Notes: generated from the letters alone by a model not told the origin. Shown: positions 17,516 through 28,895, counted from the first letter of the stretch. The stretch: DNA of 58,154 bases from a bacterium (GCA_023666335.1 JAMPCE010000014.1:1-58154); one strand, 5' to 3'. Numbers and translations: made by a program.

Positions 17516-18256
17516 TCACCCCTCGAAATGGTACATCAGCCAAGCAAGAACGACAAGCCCCGCCGTCTCGGTGCGCAGGATACGCCGCCCCAAAGTGACA
17601 GGCAGGACGCCCGCAGACAGCGCCATTTCCACTTCGTTCTCTTCAAAACCGCCCTCCGGTCCGATAAAGACTGCCACACTCTTTCCCGGTTCGATCCCGT
17701 CTATGAGTTCTTTCGTGCGCGCCATCCCGTCCGCCAGCTCATAGGGAAGGAGCCGCACGTCCGCCTTTTCCGCATAGGACAGCGCCTCCTTCATCGTCAT
17801 GGGCATTTTCACCGCAGGAATGACGCCCCGCCTGCACTGTTTGGCTGCCGCCTCCGCAATGCCCTGCCATCTGCCGCACTTTGCCGCCGCTTTCTTTTCG
17901 TCCAGCTTCACCACGCAGCGCTTCGCCGCCACCGGAATGATCTCGTACACGCCAAGTTCCACGGCTTTCTGCACGATCAGTTCCATCTTGTCCGCCTTGG
18001 GAAGACACTGAAAGAGATAGACCTTTGAGGGGAGTTCCACGCCCTCCTCTCTGATGAAGCGCAGGGAGCAGATCACCCGATCCTGCAAAAATTCCTCGAT
18101 CCCGCAGCGGTACTCCCTGTCGTCCGCGCTGCACCTGACCGCGATCTCCTCGCCAATCTTCATGCGCAGGACATTTTTGATATGGTTGACGTCGCTCCCT
18201 GTGATCGTGACTTTTTTATCCTGTATCTGCGACGGTTCCACAAAAAATTGATACAT
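17516..18256 (-). CDS. rsmE: 16S rRNA m3U1498 methyltransferase RsmE
   Basis: This 246-residue SPOUT-class methyltransferase modifies U1498 of 16S rRNA. The C-terminal knot signature FIGPEGGFEENEVEMA (about 203-218) followed by LGRRILRTETA is diagnostic. The N-terminal PUA-like part starts MYQFFVEPSQIQ. Its ATG follows the vanZ stop directly (TAAATG), with GGAGGG inside the vanZ end, so the two are translationally coupled. In many Firmicutes rsmE follows prmA; here vanZ lies between them. Confidence 0.95.
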   Translation of the reverse strand: MYQFFVEPSQIQDKKVTITGSDVNHIKNVLRMKIGEEIAVRCSADDREYRCGIEEFLQDRVICSLRFIREEGVELPSKVYLFQCLPKADKMELIVQKAVELGVYEIIPVAAKRCVVKLDEKKAAAKCGRWQGIAEAAAKQCRRGVIPAVKMPMTMKEALSYAEKADVRLLPYELADGMARTKELIDGIEPGKSVAVFIGPEGGFEENEVEMALSAGVLPVTLGRRILRTETAGLVVLAWLMYHFEG

Positions 18257-18940
18257 TTAGCTGCCCTCCGGCGCGTCCGTTTCCCCGCTCTGCTGCACAG
18301 GCTCTTTCGACTTTTGCTCCGCTTCATCCTGCTGCCCTGACTTTTCCTGCTCCCGCTCCTGTCTTGCTTTCTCCCGCTCTTCCTGACGCTTTCGCTGTTT
18401 CTCCTGCTGCCGCGCCAGCTTCTCCTGCTTCTTCGCTTTCCTTGCTTTCACGACGCCCACGATCTTCACGACGAGCGCAAACACGACCACGCCCAGGACC
18501 GCGCCCGCGCTGTCAATCAGCACATCCGTAAACCGCCCTGCACGACCTGCCACAAACAACTGATGGATCTCGTCGGTGGCGGCATAGACGGCAGCTGCCC
18601 CGGCGGCTGTTGCGCCCTTTCGCAAAAAACCCATCTCCCATTGCCCGATCCAGATATAAAGGAGCACCGAAAGAAGCCCAAACTCCGCCATATGCGCCAC
18701 CTTGCGCACAAAGCCCTCGATCGCGTCCGCGATCTCTTTCACCCGCGCATCGGACAGGTCCAGATGAAAAAAGAAATTGGTCGAACTTACCATCTGGTAA
18801 GTAAAGCCCGCGCTCATCTCGCCGGACTCCTCTTTCGGCTGCGCGGAAAAGGCAAAGATGATACACATCCACACGATCGCCAGCACGCCCGCCAGATTCC
18901 GCAATAAAATCATTTTGAATTTCTTTTTTGTTTCCGCCAT
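18257..18940 (-). CDS. VanZ-family membrane protein with long charged tail
   Basis: This 227-residue protein begins with a membrane segment (about 12-31). A VanZ-like core of three further segments follows, with the typical FSAQPKEES, KVAHMAEFGLL and ATDEIHQLFVAGRAGRFTDVL blocks. The last 65 residues are an unusual stretch rich in Lys, Arg, Glu and Gln (EKQRKRQEEREKARQ), probably a cytoplasmic helix or a disordered tail. VanZ relatives are linked to teicoplanin resistance, but most have no known role. It sits between prmA (7-base gap) and rsmE (no gap), so it is part of this operon. Confidence 0.8.
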   Translation of the reverse strand: MAETKKKFKMILLRNLAGVLAIVWMCIIFAFSAQPKEESGEMSAGFTYQMVSSTNFFFHLDLSDARVKEIADAIEGFVRKVAHMAEFGLLSVLLYIWIGQWEMGFLRKGATAAGAAAVYAATDEIHQLFVAGRAGRFTDVLIDSAGAVLGVVVFALVVKIVGVVKARKAKKQEKLARQQEKQRKRQEEREKARQEREQEKSGQQDEAEQKSKEPVQQSGETDAPEGS

Positions 18941-18947
18941 GATAACC

Positions 18948-19934
18948 TCACAATTTTTGCGCCGTCACGCTTCTCCACTCGCCCTGCGCAGTCACCTCTA
19001 AAACGGTCAGCCCTGCCGCCCCGCAGGCTGTCGTCACCAATTCTTCTTTTCCCTCGATAATACCCGAAGTGATGTAGACGCCGCCCTTTTTCAGGCAGGA
19101 CGCGATGATCGGCGTGAGCGGCACGAGCACATCCGCCAGGATATTGGCTGTCACGATATCGTATTTTTCATAACCGACCCTGTCCTGCACATCTTTTTCG
19201 GTGATGATGTTGCCGATCAGCAGGTCAAAAGCATCCTCCGGAATGCCGTTTGCCTCTTTGTTCTGCGCCACGGCGTCCGCCGCACAGGGATCGAGATCCG
19301 TGCCGAGCGCGTGCCCCGCGCCGTACATCAACGCCAGAATGGCAAGAATACCGCTGCCCGTCCCCACATCCAGAATCTCCGCCTGCGGCGTCAGGTACTT
19401 CCAAATCTGCCGGATGCAGAGCTGCGTCGTCTCGTGCATCCCCGTCCCGAACGCCGTGCCCGGGTCGATGTGCAGGATCTTTTTCTTTCGGTCTTCCTCC
19501 TTTACCTCTTCCCAGGAGGGGATCACCAGCAGGTCGTCGATCGTAAATTGATGAAAATACTGTTTCCAGTTATTGATCCAGTCAATATCTTCCGTCTCGG
19601 TGACAGTGACTGTTCCCTCGCCGATCTCCATGAACTGCCGCACTTCTGTGAGCGCTTCCTCGATCGAGTCAAGCACACTCTGCCGATCCGTCTCTTCTCC
19701 ATTTATGACAAGCATGTCATTTTCCTGCTCTTCCACAAAGAAGCTGAGATATGCCGTGCCGTCATCTTCCTCGCTCTCGGGCGGGATATCGACGAACATC
19801 TGCTCCTTTTCCAGCGCGGTCAGGGGCACTTTATCCTCGATCTGCGCCCCCTCAAGCCCTCTGTCGTAAAGTTCGCTGATGATGATGTCCTCCGCGTCCA
19901 CGACAGTCCTGATCCTGAATTTCATCCACTTCAT
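18948..19934 (-). CDS. prmA: Ribosomal protein L11 methyltransferase PrmA
   Basis: This 328-residue SAM-dependent methyltransferase trimethylates lysines and the N-terminus of ribosomal protein L11. The SAM motif ILDVGTGSGILAILALMYGA lies near 185, followed by GTDLDPCA, and the family motif NILADVLVPL is near 270. HIDPGTAFGTGMHETT is also typical. The N-terminal substrate-binding domain is present and slightly long (acidic insert near 50-60). ATG 19934 has AAGGAAG upstream, and the gene follows telA with an 8-base gap. Confidence 0.94.
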   Translation of the reverse strand: MKWMKFRIRTVVDAEDIIISELYDRGLEGAQIEDKVPLTALEKEQMFVDIPPESEEDDGTAYLSFFVEEQENDMLVINGEETDRQSVLDSIEEALTEVRQFMEIGEGTVTVTETEDIDWINNWKQYFHQFTIDDLLVIPSWEEVKEEDRKKKILHIDPGTAFGTGMHETTQLCIRQIWKYLTPQAEILDVGTGSGILAILALMYGAGHALGTDLDPCAADAVAQNKEANGIPEDAFDLLIGNIITEKDVQDRVGYEKYDIVTANILADVLVPLTPIIASCLKKGGVYITSGIIEGKEELVTTACGAAGLTVLEVTAQGEWRSVTAQKL

Positions 19935-19942
19935 GACGCGGT

Positions 19943-21097
19943 CTACTTCCTTTCACTCAGCTCTAAGAGCTTCTGCTTGAGGTCGTTTTCCATCACCCGC
20001 ATCTCTTCCTCCGCCACGCGCCGCTTCTCCCTGCCGTCCGCCTGGATCTTCATCACTTCATCCAGCGTCGCAATCAGATTGGCGTTCGTATTCTTAAGCG
20101 TCTCCATATCGACAATTCCGCGCTCAGATTCCTTTGCGCTCTCGATCGCAGATACTTTTAATACCTCCGCGTTTTTCTTTAACAGCTCATTCGTCATATC
20201 GGAGACTTCCCGCTGCGCTCTCGCCGCCTGCTCCGCGTGTGTCACGCCCAGCGCCAGCACCATCTGGCTCTTCCAGAGAGGAATGGTATTGACGATCGTG
20301 GACTGGATCTTCTCCACCATCATGGTATCACTGTTCTGAACCAATCGAATCTGGGGCGCAGTTTGGATAGACACTACTCTGGTCAATTCCAGATCATACA
20401 ACTTTTTTTCAAAACGATCACATAGGGTTTCCATGTCCCTCGCCGCCTGCGCGTCTTCCGGCAGACCGCTCGCCTTTGCCTTTTCCAGAAGTTCGGGCAG
20501 TTCCGTCTCTCTGGTCTCCTGAAGCTTCTTCTTTCCCGCCAGTATGTACATGGAAAGTTCCTTGAAATAGACCAAATTCAAATCATACATCTTATCCAGA
20601 ATATCAATATCCTTAAGGAGCTTTACCTGATTGCTTTCTAACGCCTCGCAAATCTTGTTGATGTTTGTCTCCACTTTAGAATATTTTGCTTTCATGGATT
20701 GCAGTTTATGTGCCGGTTTCTTAAGAATACCGAAAAGCCCTTTTTCTTCCTCATCAAAATCCTTAAGCTGTGTCACTACATCGGAAAGCATATCACCAAC
20801 TTCCCCTAAATCTTTCGCTCTCACATTTCCCAAGGCATTACTGGAAAAATCTGCTATTTTTTTCTGAGTTCCTACACCATACTGCAAGATTGCGGTAGTA
20901 TTATGCAAATCGATCTGTTTTGCAAATGCATCAATCTTCTGTCTCTCTTCATCAGTCAAAACAGAATCGTCCAGCTCCTGCCCCTCCGTCTTCGTCTGCG
21001 GAATCTCCGCAAGGGGCGCCTGCTCTTTCACCATGCTCTCTACCTCCCCGAACACCAAAGTCGGGGTCTCCATTTCCTTTAAATCTACTTCGCTCAT
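19943..21097 (-). CDS. TelA/YaaN family protein
   Basis: This 384-residue, strongly helical, cytoplasmic protein belongs to the toxic-anion-resistance family TelA (KlaA, YaaN). The long central region has coiled-coil character, and the family segment SIQTAPQIRLVQNSD..VEKIQSTIVNTIPLWKSQ (in part) is clear. Family members are connected with tellurite resistance, envelope stress and antibiotic tolerance, but the mechanism is unknown. The xpaC-type gene directly upstream repeats the xpaC-yaaN pairing of Bacillus. ATG 21097 has AGGAG upstream. Confidence 0.88.
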   Translation of the reverse strand: MSEVDLKEMETPTLVFGEVESMVKEQAPLAEIPQTKTEGQELDDSVLTDEERQKIDAFAKQIDLHNTTAILQYGVGTQKKIADFSSNALGNVRAKDLGEVGDMLSDVVTQLKDFDEEEKGLFGILKKPAHKLQSMKAKYSKVETNINKICEALESNQVKLLKDIDILDKMYDLNLVYFKELSMYILAGKKKLQETRETELPELLEKAKASGLPEDAQAARDMETLCDRFEKKLYDLELTRVVSIQTAPQIRLVQNSDTMMVEKIQSTIVNTIPLWKSQMVLALGVTHAEQAARAQREVSDMTNELLKKNAEVLKVSAIESAKESERGIVDMETLKNTNANLIATLDEVMKIQADGREKRRVAEEEMRVMENDLKQKLLELSERK

Positions 21098-21136
21098 TCC
21101 GGTTATCTCCTTTCTGTATTCGGTCTGCCTGAACTG

Positions 21137-22417
21137 TTAATTTAAGTATCCGTCCTGCTTTAATATCGTATGTAACGCCGAAATATCCGACTGGATATCC
21201 CACGCTTTCTCCCGAAAAAGTTCATCCAAAAACTTTTCAAAGGCTTCGTTGATGTTGTCCACCGCCGTCTCGATCTCCCGCTTCGTCTGCTCGATATTGG
21301 ACAGATCGAGCTTTTGTCCGTCCAGATCGCGGTACGCCTCCAAAAGTTTCTTTGTGGTCGGCAGATAAAAGCTTAACATCTTCCGCAGTTCGGGCGCAAG
21401 TTCCGGTTCTTTCTCCACCTGCTCAAAGATCCTCGTCACCAGCAGTTCCAGACGGTCCAGCTTATCCGACATCTCCTCGCCGGGGATCTCGTCGTTGCAC
21501 TGGCGGATGAGTCGAACGTATGTTTTCCCTTCCTCGATTACCTCCGCCGCCTCGCCCAGACGCTCCTTTTCCTGCTGTTTCCGCTCGTCGGCAAGCTTTT
21601 CGATCTCCAGCTTTTTCTGCTCCTCCTCATAATTCTTCTGCGTGAGCATATACTGGTCATACATCTCGTTGCTGGCGATCAGGCAGGTCTCCTGTTGATC
21701 CAAACGTCCCTGCGCAAACATTCCCAGCCGGAGCATCTTTTTGATATCTCTCAGGACAAAACGCTCGCTTTTCCCTATTTGCAGCGCCATCTCCTGAATC
21801 GAACAGTAAAGTTTGTCTTTCAGCATATTCACATAGCGTTTGTAACGCCCTGCGCGGCCCGTCAGTCTGGTGCCGTGGATGCCGACGCCCAGCCCTCCTG
21901 CAAACAGGATCAATGCCGTGACAAGAGATGACGCGTTCCCGACATAGACTGCCATTTCCGCAAGCGAAACCGGTATCGCAAGCGCCGAGACTGCCGCCGT
22001 GGTATAACCCGCGCACATACATACAACGCCCGATATGGTTCCTTTCGGCGTGCGCTGAAACAGTCTGGAATCCGGGCGGGTATTCGGATGCCTGTACTGC
22101 GGCAGATGCGCATACGGACTCTGCGGCTGCAAAGACGCTCTGACGCCACGTCCCATATTTCCGGCGGTGCGTTCAATACCGCTTCCCACATTGTTGACGA
22201 CGCGGTTCACGCCCTGCCCCACCGCCTCCACGGTGCGGTTCACATTGTCCCCCACAGTCCCCACCGTGCGGTTCACTTCCCGCATCGTGCGGTTGATGGT
22301 CTCGTTTACCGTATTGCTGATATTTTTGCCAAGATTCGTAAAGTTACCCGTCTCTACCGCCTGCTGTACCTGATCCCGGATATCTTCTCCTGCCCGATAC
22401 CACTCATTCCTGTCCAT
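21137..22417 (-). CDS. XpaC-like protein with N-terminal VNRTV repeats
   Basis: This 426-residue protein contains the 5-bromo-4-chloroindolyl phosphate hydrolysis (XpaC) family region from about 165 on, next to two predicted membrane segments (about 130-182). The N-terminal 90 residues hold an unusual run of about five 11-residue units (VNRTVGTVGDN, VNRTVEAVGQG, VNRVVNNVGSG), which suggests an amphipathic helix. A charged helix (EEEQKKLEIEKLADER) follows. The start at 22417 overlaps the DUF3048 gene by 14 bases, and the GGAG that would serve it is only one base away, so the start is the least certain point. Confidence 0.75.
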   Translation of the reverse strand: MDRNEWYRAGEDIRDQVQQAVETGNFTNLGKNISNTVNETINRTMREVNRTVGTVGDNVNRTVEAVGQGVNRVVNNVGSGIERTAGNMGRGVRASLQPQSPYAHLPQYRHPNTRPDSRLFQRTPKGTISGVVCMCAGYTTAAVSALAIPVSLAEMAVYVGNASSLVTALILFAGGLGVGIHGTRLTGRAGRYKRYVNMLKDKLYCSIQEMALQIGKSERFVLRDIKKMLRLGMFAQGRLDQQETCLIASNEMYDQYMLTQKNYEEEQKKLEIEKLADERKQQEKERLGEAAEVIEEGKTYVRLIRQCNDEIPGEEMSDKLDRLELLVTRIFEQVEKEPELAPELRKMLSFYLPTTKKLLEAYRDLDGQKLDLSNIEQTKREIETAVDNINEAFEKFLDELFREKAWDIQSDISALHTILKQDGYLN

Positions 22418-23600
22418 ACTCCACAAACTCTCCGTATTCGTCCCATATATTGCAGATCCAGGTGCTTCCCTGGTTAAAGATGATCTCCTCGCCCGCCTCG
22501 TCATAGAACTTTGCCGGCGTAAAATCACCGTCGTAGCGCTCCCAGGTGCCTTTGATGACCCTGCCGTTCGTAAAGACTGTCGCTCTTCCCTCGCCGTGCA
22601 CGCCAAACGCCAGATAATCGTGGTCATCCCTCACTTCACCGTGGCAATACTGGAATACCACATTCGAAAACGTCAGCTGCTCGCCTGTCAGCTCGTCGAT
22701 CTGCTCCTTGCCGTCCTGAAAACGGTAGTAGAGATGATCGTCCTCGTGGTATGCAAAATAAGGATGATACGCACCGTAACCGCCGGAATTGCTCGCGCTC
22801 TTCCCGCCCGGATAAATAAAGGAAGCCTCCTCATTTTCCGCATACTCCGCTCTCACGTCATCCGCCACAAACAGGAACGGCGGCACATAGGCATCATCAT
22901 AATTCCAATCGTATCCCAGCCTTTCCACCGCGTCAAACAGACCGCCGATAAAGAGATATCCCGTAAATTCCAGCGAATAGCCGGGACGCTTATATCTGCC
23001 GAACGCCTCGTCCGCCGGATTGTGGATGCCTGTCACCGCCGCACTCACATTGTAATAATTCGGACGGTTGATCAGTTCCTCCACATAAGGCACCGCAAGC
23101 CCCCAGTTACAGTAGATCGCCTCGTAGCCCATCGCCTGATAGACGTAATAATCCCTGCTGGAACGGACCGGACCGATCCTGTCCAGATCATCGAACTCCT
23201 CAAACACCCCCATCAGACGGGTGATACGACCCTCCACCGGCGCCTCGTAGATGATCGCCGCACGGGAAAGCCCGTACTGCGGCATCGCAGGCGCATTGTT
23301 CGGGATCATCACCGCAATAGGCCGCCTCGTTGCCTGTTCTTTCTTCGTCCACTGCCCCGTCAGATAACTCTGGATCTCGCCGCCCTTTTCTTCTCTCTCT
23401 CCGATCACGGGATAGGCGGTGGTAATCTCCGGTTCGGGTTCCGGCTCCGGCTCAGGTTCCGGCTCCGGCTCCTCGATCACCTGCTCCTCCACGATCGGTT
23501 CGGGTTCCGGTTCCTCGACCTCCGCCTTGCCGCAGGCTCCGAGAAGGACTGCTGTACATAGAGCTGCCACTGTCAGTAATACTGCTTTCTTCTGAAACAT
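22404..23600 (-). CDS. DUF3048 lipoprotein (YerB-like)
   Basis: This 398-residue lipoprotein has a signal peptide ending in the lipobox LLGAC. A low-complexity Glu-Pro stretch (residues about 33-60) acts as a stalk. The DUF3048 region follows, with RPIAVMIPNNAPAMPQYGL and IGPVRSSRDYYVYQAMGYEAI as landmarks. Bacillus YerB is the known relative; its role is not settled. ATG 23600 has GAGG 6 bases upstream and is preferred to an ATG 8 codons earlier that has no ribosome site. It is the first gene of the run DUF3048-xpaC-telA-prmA-vanZ-rsmE. Confidence 0.88.
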   Translation of the reverse strand: MFQKKAVLLTVAALCTAVLLGACGKAEVEEPEPEPIVEEQVIEEPEPEPEPEPEPEPEITTAYPVIGEREEKGGEIQSYLTGQWTKKEQATRRPIAVMIPNNAPAMPQYGLSRAAIIYEAPVEGRITRLMGVFEEFDDLDRIGPVRSSRDYYVYQAMGYEAIYCNWGLAVPYVEELINRPNYYNVSAAVTGIHNPADEAFGRYKRPGYSLEFTGYLFIGGLFDAVERLGYDWNYDDAYVPPFLFVADDVRAEYAENEEASFIYPGGKSASNSGGYGAYHPYFAYHEDDHLYYRFQDGKEQIDELTGEQLTFSNVVFQYCHGEVRDDHDYLAFGVHGEGRATVFTNGRVIKGTWERYDGDFTPAKFYDEAGEEIIFNQGSTWICNIWDEYGEFVEYGQE

Positions 23601-23691
23601 TTCTACCTCTCTTCCACGATTCACGTTCTTTTGTCTGTTAAATCATCCGCACTGATACACACAGATTAGTATGCGGCGCATAGATGTTTTT

Positions 23692-23720
23692 ATTATAACC
23701 GAAAACTGGAAAGCTGTACA
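23692..23720 (-). promoter_or_regulatory. Promoter of the DUF3048-to-rsmE gene run
   Basis: TGTACA (23715-23720) and a perfect TATAAT (23692-23697) on the minus strand are 17 bases apart, starting right behind the U-run of the dnaJ terminator. Confidence 0.6.
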
Positions 23721-23721
23721 G

Positions 23722-23760
23722 AAAAAAACTCCCCTTTCCGGATTTTACTCCGAAAAGGGG
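23722..23760 (-). terminator. Terminator of the heat-shock operon
   Basis: On the minus strand CCCCTTTTCGGA and TCCGGAAAGGGG form a stem at 23731-23760, followed by a run of seven T residues. It lies 14 bases after the dnaJ stop. Confidence 0.9.
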
Positions 23761-23774
23761 CTTCTGCCTGTCTC

Positions 23775-24953
23775 TTATAATTTGAATTTTCTCTTCTTTT
23801 TTCCGCCGCCGTTCGTCTCGTCGCTCTGGTCGGAGGTTATGTTCTTTGCCGCATTCAGGCTGTCGCCCGTACTCTCGTCAAACTGTTTCAAAAGTTCTTT
23901 CGCCTCGTGGGAAAGTTTGTCGGGCACCTGCACCACCAGCGTGACATAATGATCGCCGCGCACATCCTTGCTCCGAAGAGACGGTACGCCCTTGCCTTTC
24001 AGGCGGACTTTGGTGTCGGTCTGGGTGCCTGCCTTTACCTCGTAGATCACTCTGCCGTCCACCGTGTCGATCACGATATCGCCGCCCAGCGCCGCAACCG
24101 CAAAGGACATCGGGACTGTGGAATAGATATTCTCGTCCTGCCTCTGGAAGATCGGATGTCTTCCGACCACCACTTCCACCAGCAGATCCCCTCTGGGACC
24201 GCCGTTCGATCCCGGCTCGCCCTTATCGCGGATGCGGACGCACTGGCCGTTGTCGATCCCCGCGGGGATGGAAACCTGGATCTTCTTTTTATTCGCGATG
24301 TAACCCGTGCCGCGGCAGTCAGGGCACTTATCCTTGATGATCTTGCCCGTTCCGTGGCAGTCGGGACAGGTCTGCACATTCCGCACCGTGCCAAAGAAAG
24401 ACTGCGACGTAAACACGACCTGACCTTTGCCGCCGCACTTCGGACAAGTCTCGGGACTGGTGCCGGGCTTTGCGCCGGTGCCGTGGCAGGCGGTGCACTC
24501 GTCCTTAAGCGTCAGCTCAATCTCTTTCTCCACGCCGAAGACCGCTTCCTCGAAAGTGATGCGGACGCTGGTTCTGATATTCGCGCCTTTCATGGGACCG
24601 CTGCTGCGCCCGCCGCCGCGTCTGCCGCTTCCAAAAAGATCCCCGAAGATATCGCCAAAGATATCACCGAAATCCGCGCTGTTGAAATCGAAGCCGCCGA
24701 AACCGCCTGCGCCGCCCGCACCGTCGAAGGCAGCATGACCATACTGGTCATACTGTCTCCTCTTCTCGGGGTCGCTAAGGACTGCATACGCCTCCGAGGC
24801 TTCCTTAAATTTTTTCTCCGCCTCCGCGTCCCCGGGATTCATGTCGGGGTGGTATTTCTTAGCCAGAACGCGATATGCTTTTTTGATGGCGGCGTCGTCA
24901 GCGCTCTTCTCTACGCCGAGCACCTCATAGTAATCCCGTTTTTGTTCTGCCAT
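23775..24953 (-). CDS. dnaJ: Chaperone DnaJ
   Basis: This 392-residue class I Hsp40 stimulates the DnaK ATPase and delivers substrates. The J-domain has HPD at 35-37. A Gly/Phe-rich linker ([20 protein letters not shown]) follows, then four zinc repeats of type CxxCxGxG ([32 protein letters not shown]), then the C-terminal peptide-binding region. It is the last gene of hrcA-grpE-dnaK-dnaJ. A structured spacer of 94 bases separates it from dnaK. The palindrome at 24735-24751 lies in the codons for YDQYGH, a conserved protein motif. Confidence 0.98.
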   Translation of the reverse strand: MAEQKRDYYEVLGVEKSADDAAIKKAYRVLAKKYHPDMNPGDAEAEKKFKEASEAYAVLSDPEKRRQYDQYGHAAFDGAGGAGGFGGFDFNSADFGDIFGDIFGDLFGSGRRGGGRSSGPMKGANIRTSVRITFEEAVFGVEKEIELTLKDECTACHGTGAKPGTSPETCPKCGGKGQVVFTSQSFFGTVRNVQTCPDCHGTGKIIKDKCPDCRGTGYIANKKKIQVSIPAGIDNGQCVRIRDKGEPGSNGGPRGDLLVEVVVGRHPIFQRQDENIYSTVPMSFAVAALGGDIVIDTVDGRVIYEVKAGTQTDTKVRLKGKGVPSLRSKDVRGDHYVTLVVQVPDKLSHEAKELLKQFDESTGDSLNAAKNITSDQSDETNGGGKKKRKFKL

Positions 24954-24977
24954 GATTCATCCTTCCCTGGATTTCCA

Positions 24978-25047
24978 CCATCTCAGCCGCAGCCGTCAAA
25001 TTCGTGCAAGCTCGATTTGCCCGCTGTCTTCGATTCGGCTGAGCTGG
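24978..25047. repeat. Structured palindromic element between dnaK and dnaJ
   Basis: CCA-T-CTCAGCCG (24978-24989) pairs with CGGCTGAG-C-TGG (25036-25047). Nested inside are CAGC/GCTG and CAAAT/ATTTG. The right arm directly abuts the dnaK stop codon (25048-25050). Confidence 0.65.
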
Positions 25048-26991
<1,944 letters not shown>

Positions 26992-27041
26992 CTACCGCGG
27001 CGTTTTCTCTCTCATATTTCTGCTGCCGTTTCATTCTGTAA

Positions 27042-27178
27042 GGGCTGTGCAGAAACCATTTCTTAAGGAGCCCCTCAAAATGCGCCGGCGCTTGATGAGG
27101 TATTTCACGAATCTAGCGTCCGCTGCGTATTTTGCGGAGCGAAAGCGCGGCGACGTAGAAATGATTTCTGCGCAGCCC
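27042..27178 (+). repeat. Family A structured element, copy 4 (between grpE and dnaK)
   Basis: Outer arms of 22 bases (27042-27063 and 27157-27178) pair fully with G-U allowed; their sequence is unrelated to that of copy 1 although the cores are nearly identical. The right arm ends 4 bases from the grpE stop codon. The inner stem is AAAATGCG..GGCGCT with AGCGTC..CGTATTTT. Confidence 0.88.
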
Positions 27179-27182
27179 GCAT

Positions 27183-27782
27183 TCACTGAACTACTGCTAC
27201 CATACTATGCCGTACAACGCTCTCGCGGTAGGTATACCCTTTTTGCAACTCCTGCGCCACGACCCCGCTCTCAAATTCTTCGCTCTCCACCTGCATCACC
27301 GCATTGTGGAAATCGGGGTTAAATTCCTCGCCCACCGCCGGGATCGGTTTGACCTCCAGATTCTCAAGCTCTGTCATCAACTGCTTGTAGATCATCTGCA
27401 TTCCCTGCGCGACCGCGCCGTCCTGCTCTCCCTCGGGAATGCTCGCAAGCCCTCTCTCAAAATTGTCCACGACGGGAAGAATCTTTTCGATCACGCTCTT
27501 TGCTCCGGTCTCAAACATAGCCGTCTTTTCTTTCTCCGTCCGCTTGCGGAAATTCTCAAACTCCGCCATCTGCCGCTTTACGCGGTCTTCCAGCTCCTCG
27601 ATCTTTTCCTTGAGGGCATCCTGCTTTTTGTCTTTCTTTTTCTTCTCTTTCTTTTCTGCCTTATCGTCCGGCGGCGTCTGCTCCGTTGGCGCATCGGCGC
27701 CCTGTTCCTGTGCCGCCTCCTCCGCTGCCGCGGCTTCCTTTTCTTCCTCCGCCTCGTTTGTCCTGTCCTTTTCTTCCGCCAT
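27183..27782 (-). CDS. grpE: Nucleotide exchange factor GrpE
   Basis: This 199-residue protein swaps ADP for ATP on DnaK. The acidic, Ala/Glu/Lys-rich N-terminus (about 1-60) is followed by the long coiled coil (EKIEELEDRVKRQMAEFENFRKR, in part) and the beta-domain with GEEFNPDFHNAV and GYTYRESVVRHSMVAV at the end. The ATG at 27782 has GGGAG 9 bases upstream; an in-frame ATG three codons earlier would sit directly on the ribosome site, so I reject it. It follows hrcA by 64 bases. Confidence 0.96.
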   Translation of the reverse strand: MAEEKDRTNEAEEEKEAAAAEEAAQEQGADAPTEQTPPDDKAEKKEKKKKDKKQDALKEKIEELEDRVKRQMAEFENFRKRTEKEKTAMFETGAKSVIEKILPVVDNFERGLASIPEGEQDGAVAQGMQMIYKQLMTELENLEVKPIPAVGEEFNPDFHNAVMQVESEEFESGVVAQELQKGYTYRESVVRHSMVAVVQ

Positions 27783-27805
27783 GATATTCATCTCCCATCT
27801 ATCTG

Positions 27806-27822
27806 TTGACTGATTCAGTCAT
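27806..27822. repeat. Dispersed 17-bp palindrome, copy between hrcA and grpE
   Basis: TTGACTGATTCAGTCAT lacks perfect symmetry only at its end base. It lies in the 64-base gap before grpE and belongs to the palindrome set described for 7801. Confidence 0.6.
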
Positions 27823-27846
27823 TTTTTACCCTTTTACGGTACTGCC

Positions 27847-28872
27847 TCAGCGCTTATAAAGATCGTCCAGTTGATTCTTCAAAAGCCTTAAGCTGCTCAC
27901 GACCTTTTCATAATCCATCCGCTTGGGTCCGATGATGCCGATCGTTCCTTTCATGCCCTCATCCAGCTCGTAAGTGGCTGTCACGATGCTGCAGTCTTTC
28001 ATGCCGGCAACGGGCGTCTCGCTCCCGATGTAGACCTGAATGCCGGTATTGTTATCGCCCGAAAGGTTATCCTGCACAAGCTCGGTCAAAAGCTGTTTTT
28101 CTTCGAATGTCGTGATCAGTTCGCTCGCCCGCTCGTGATCCGCCAGCTCCGGATACTTGAAAAAGTTCTTCGTACCGCTGGTGTAAATCTCCAGATCCTC
28201 GTCCGCCTTGATGGCTTCCGCCACCGCGTCGATGACGCCCGCCACGATCTCGCTGTGGATCCCCGCCTGCTGCTTTAACGCCGCGATCATCCCGAGATTG
28301 ATCTCCTCCATCGAAAGCCCGTTCAAGTGGGTATTCAGAAGAATGTTCAGCTTGAGAAGCGTCTCGTCGTCAAGCTCTTCCTCCACATTCAGCATCGAGT
28401 TCTTGATCACGTTTCCCTCTACCACGATGACCGCCAGGAGGTGCTGCGCATCCACTCTGGAAAGCTGAATGAATTTCAGCTTATTCTGATGGTACTGCGG
28501 CGCGGAGACCATCGCCGCATACTCCGTGTTGTTGGCTAAGAGTCTGGCTGCCTGTTTCAGAAGATGATCGACCTTATCTTCCTTTTCCAGAAGAAGTTCT
28601 TTCTTCTCCTCCACCTCGCGCTCTTTTTCTTCCATCAGCTTATCGACGTAGAGACGGTATCCCTTATCGGAAGGAATCCTGCCTGCGGAGGTATGGGGCT
28701 GCAAAATATATCCCAGCTCCTCCAGGTCCGCCATCTCGTTGCGGATGGTCGCCGAACTCAAATTCAGATCGGTGTATTTGGAGATGGTACGGCTGCCGAC
28801 CGGTTCGCCTGTCTCCAGATAATTCCGGATGATGGCCTGCAATATGATATATTTTCTTTCGTCCAACTGCAT
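27847..28872 (-). CDS. hrcA: Heat-inducible transcription repressor HrcA
   Basis: This 341-residue repressor of class I heat-shock genes binds the CIRCE operator and needs the GroE chaperonin to stay active. The N-terminal winged helix carries MQLDERKYIILQAIIRNYLE, GEPVGSRTISKYTDLNLSSA and ADLEELGYILQPHTSAGRIP. The C-terminal region ends GIIGPKRMDYEKVVSSLRLL. I chose ATG 28872, with GAGGG upstream, because the longer frame runs through the CIRCE site and promoter. First gene of its operon, and so self-regulated. Confidence 0.97.
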   Translation of the reverse strand: MQLDERKYIILQAIIRNYLETGEPVGSRTISKYTDLNLSSATIRNEMADLEELGYILQPHTSAGRIPSDKGYRLYVDKLMEEKEREVEEKKELLLEKEDKVDHLLKQAARLLANNTEYAAMVSAPQYHQNKLKFIQLSRVDAQHLLAVIVVEGNVIKNSMLNVEEELDDETLLKLNILLNTHLNGLSMEEINLGMIAALKQQAGIHSEIVAGVIDAVAEAIKADEDLEIYTSGTKNFFKYPELADHERASELITTFEEKQLLTELVQDNLSGDNNTGIQVYIGSETPVAGMKDCSIVTATYELDEGMKGTIGIIGPKRMDYEKVVSSLRLLKNQLDDLYKR

Positions 28873-28895
28873 CCCGTTTCCCTCTGCCCGAATTG

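Noticed and set aside
23421..23520. GGTTCCGGCTCC repeats as a DNA-level element
   Set aside because: They encode the Glu-Pro stalk of the DUF3048 lipoprotein and are explained by it.
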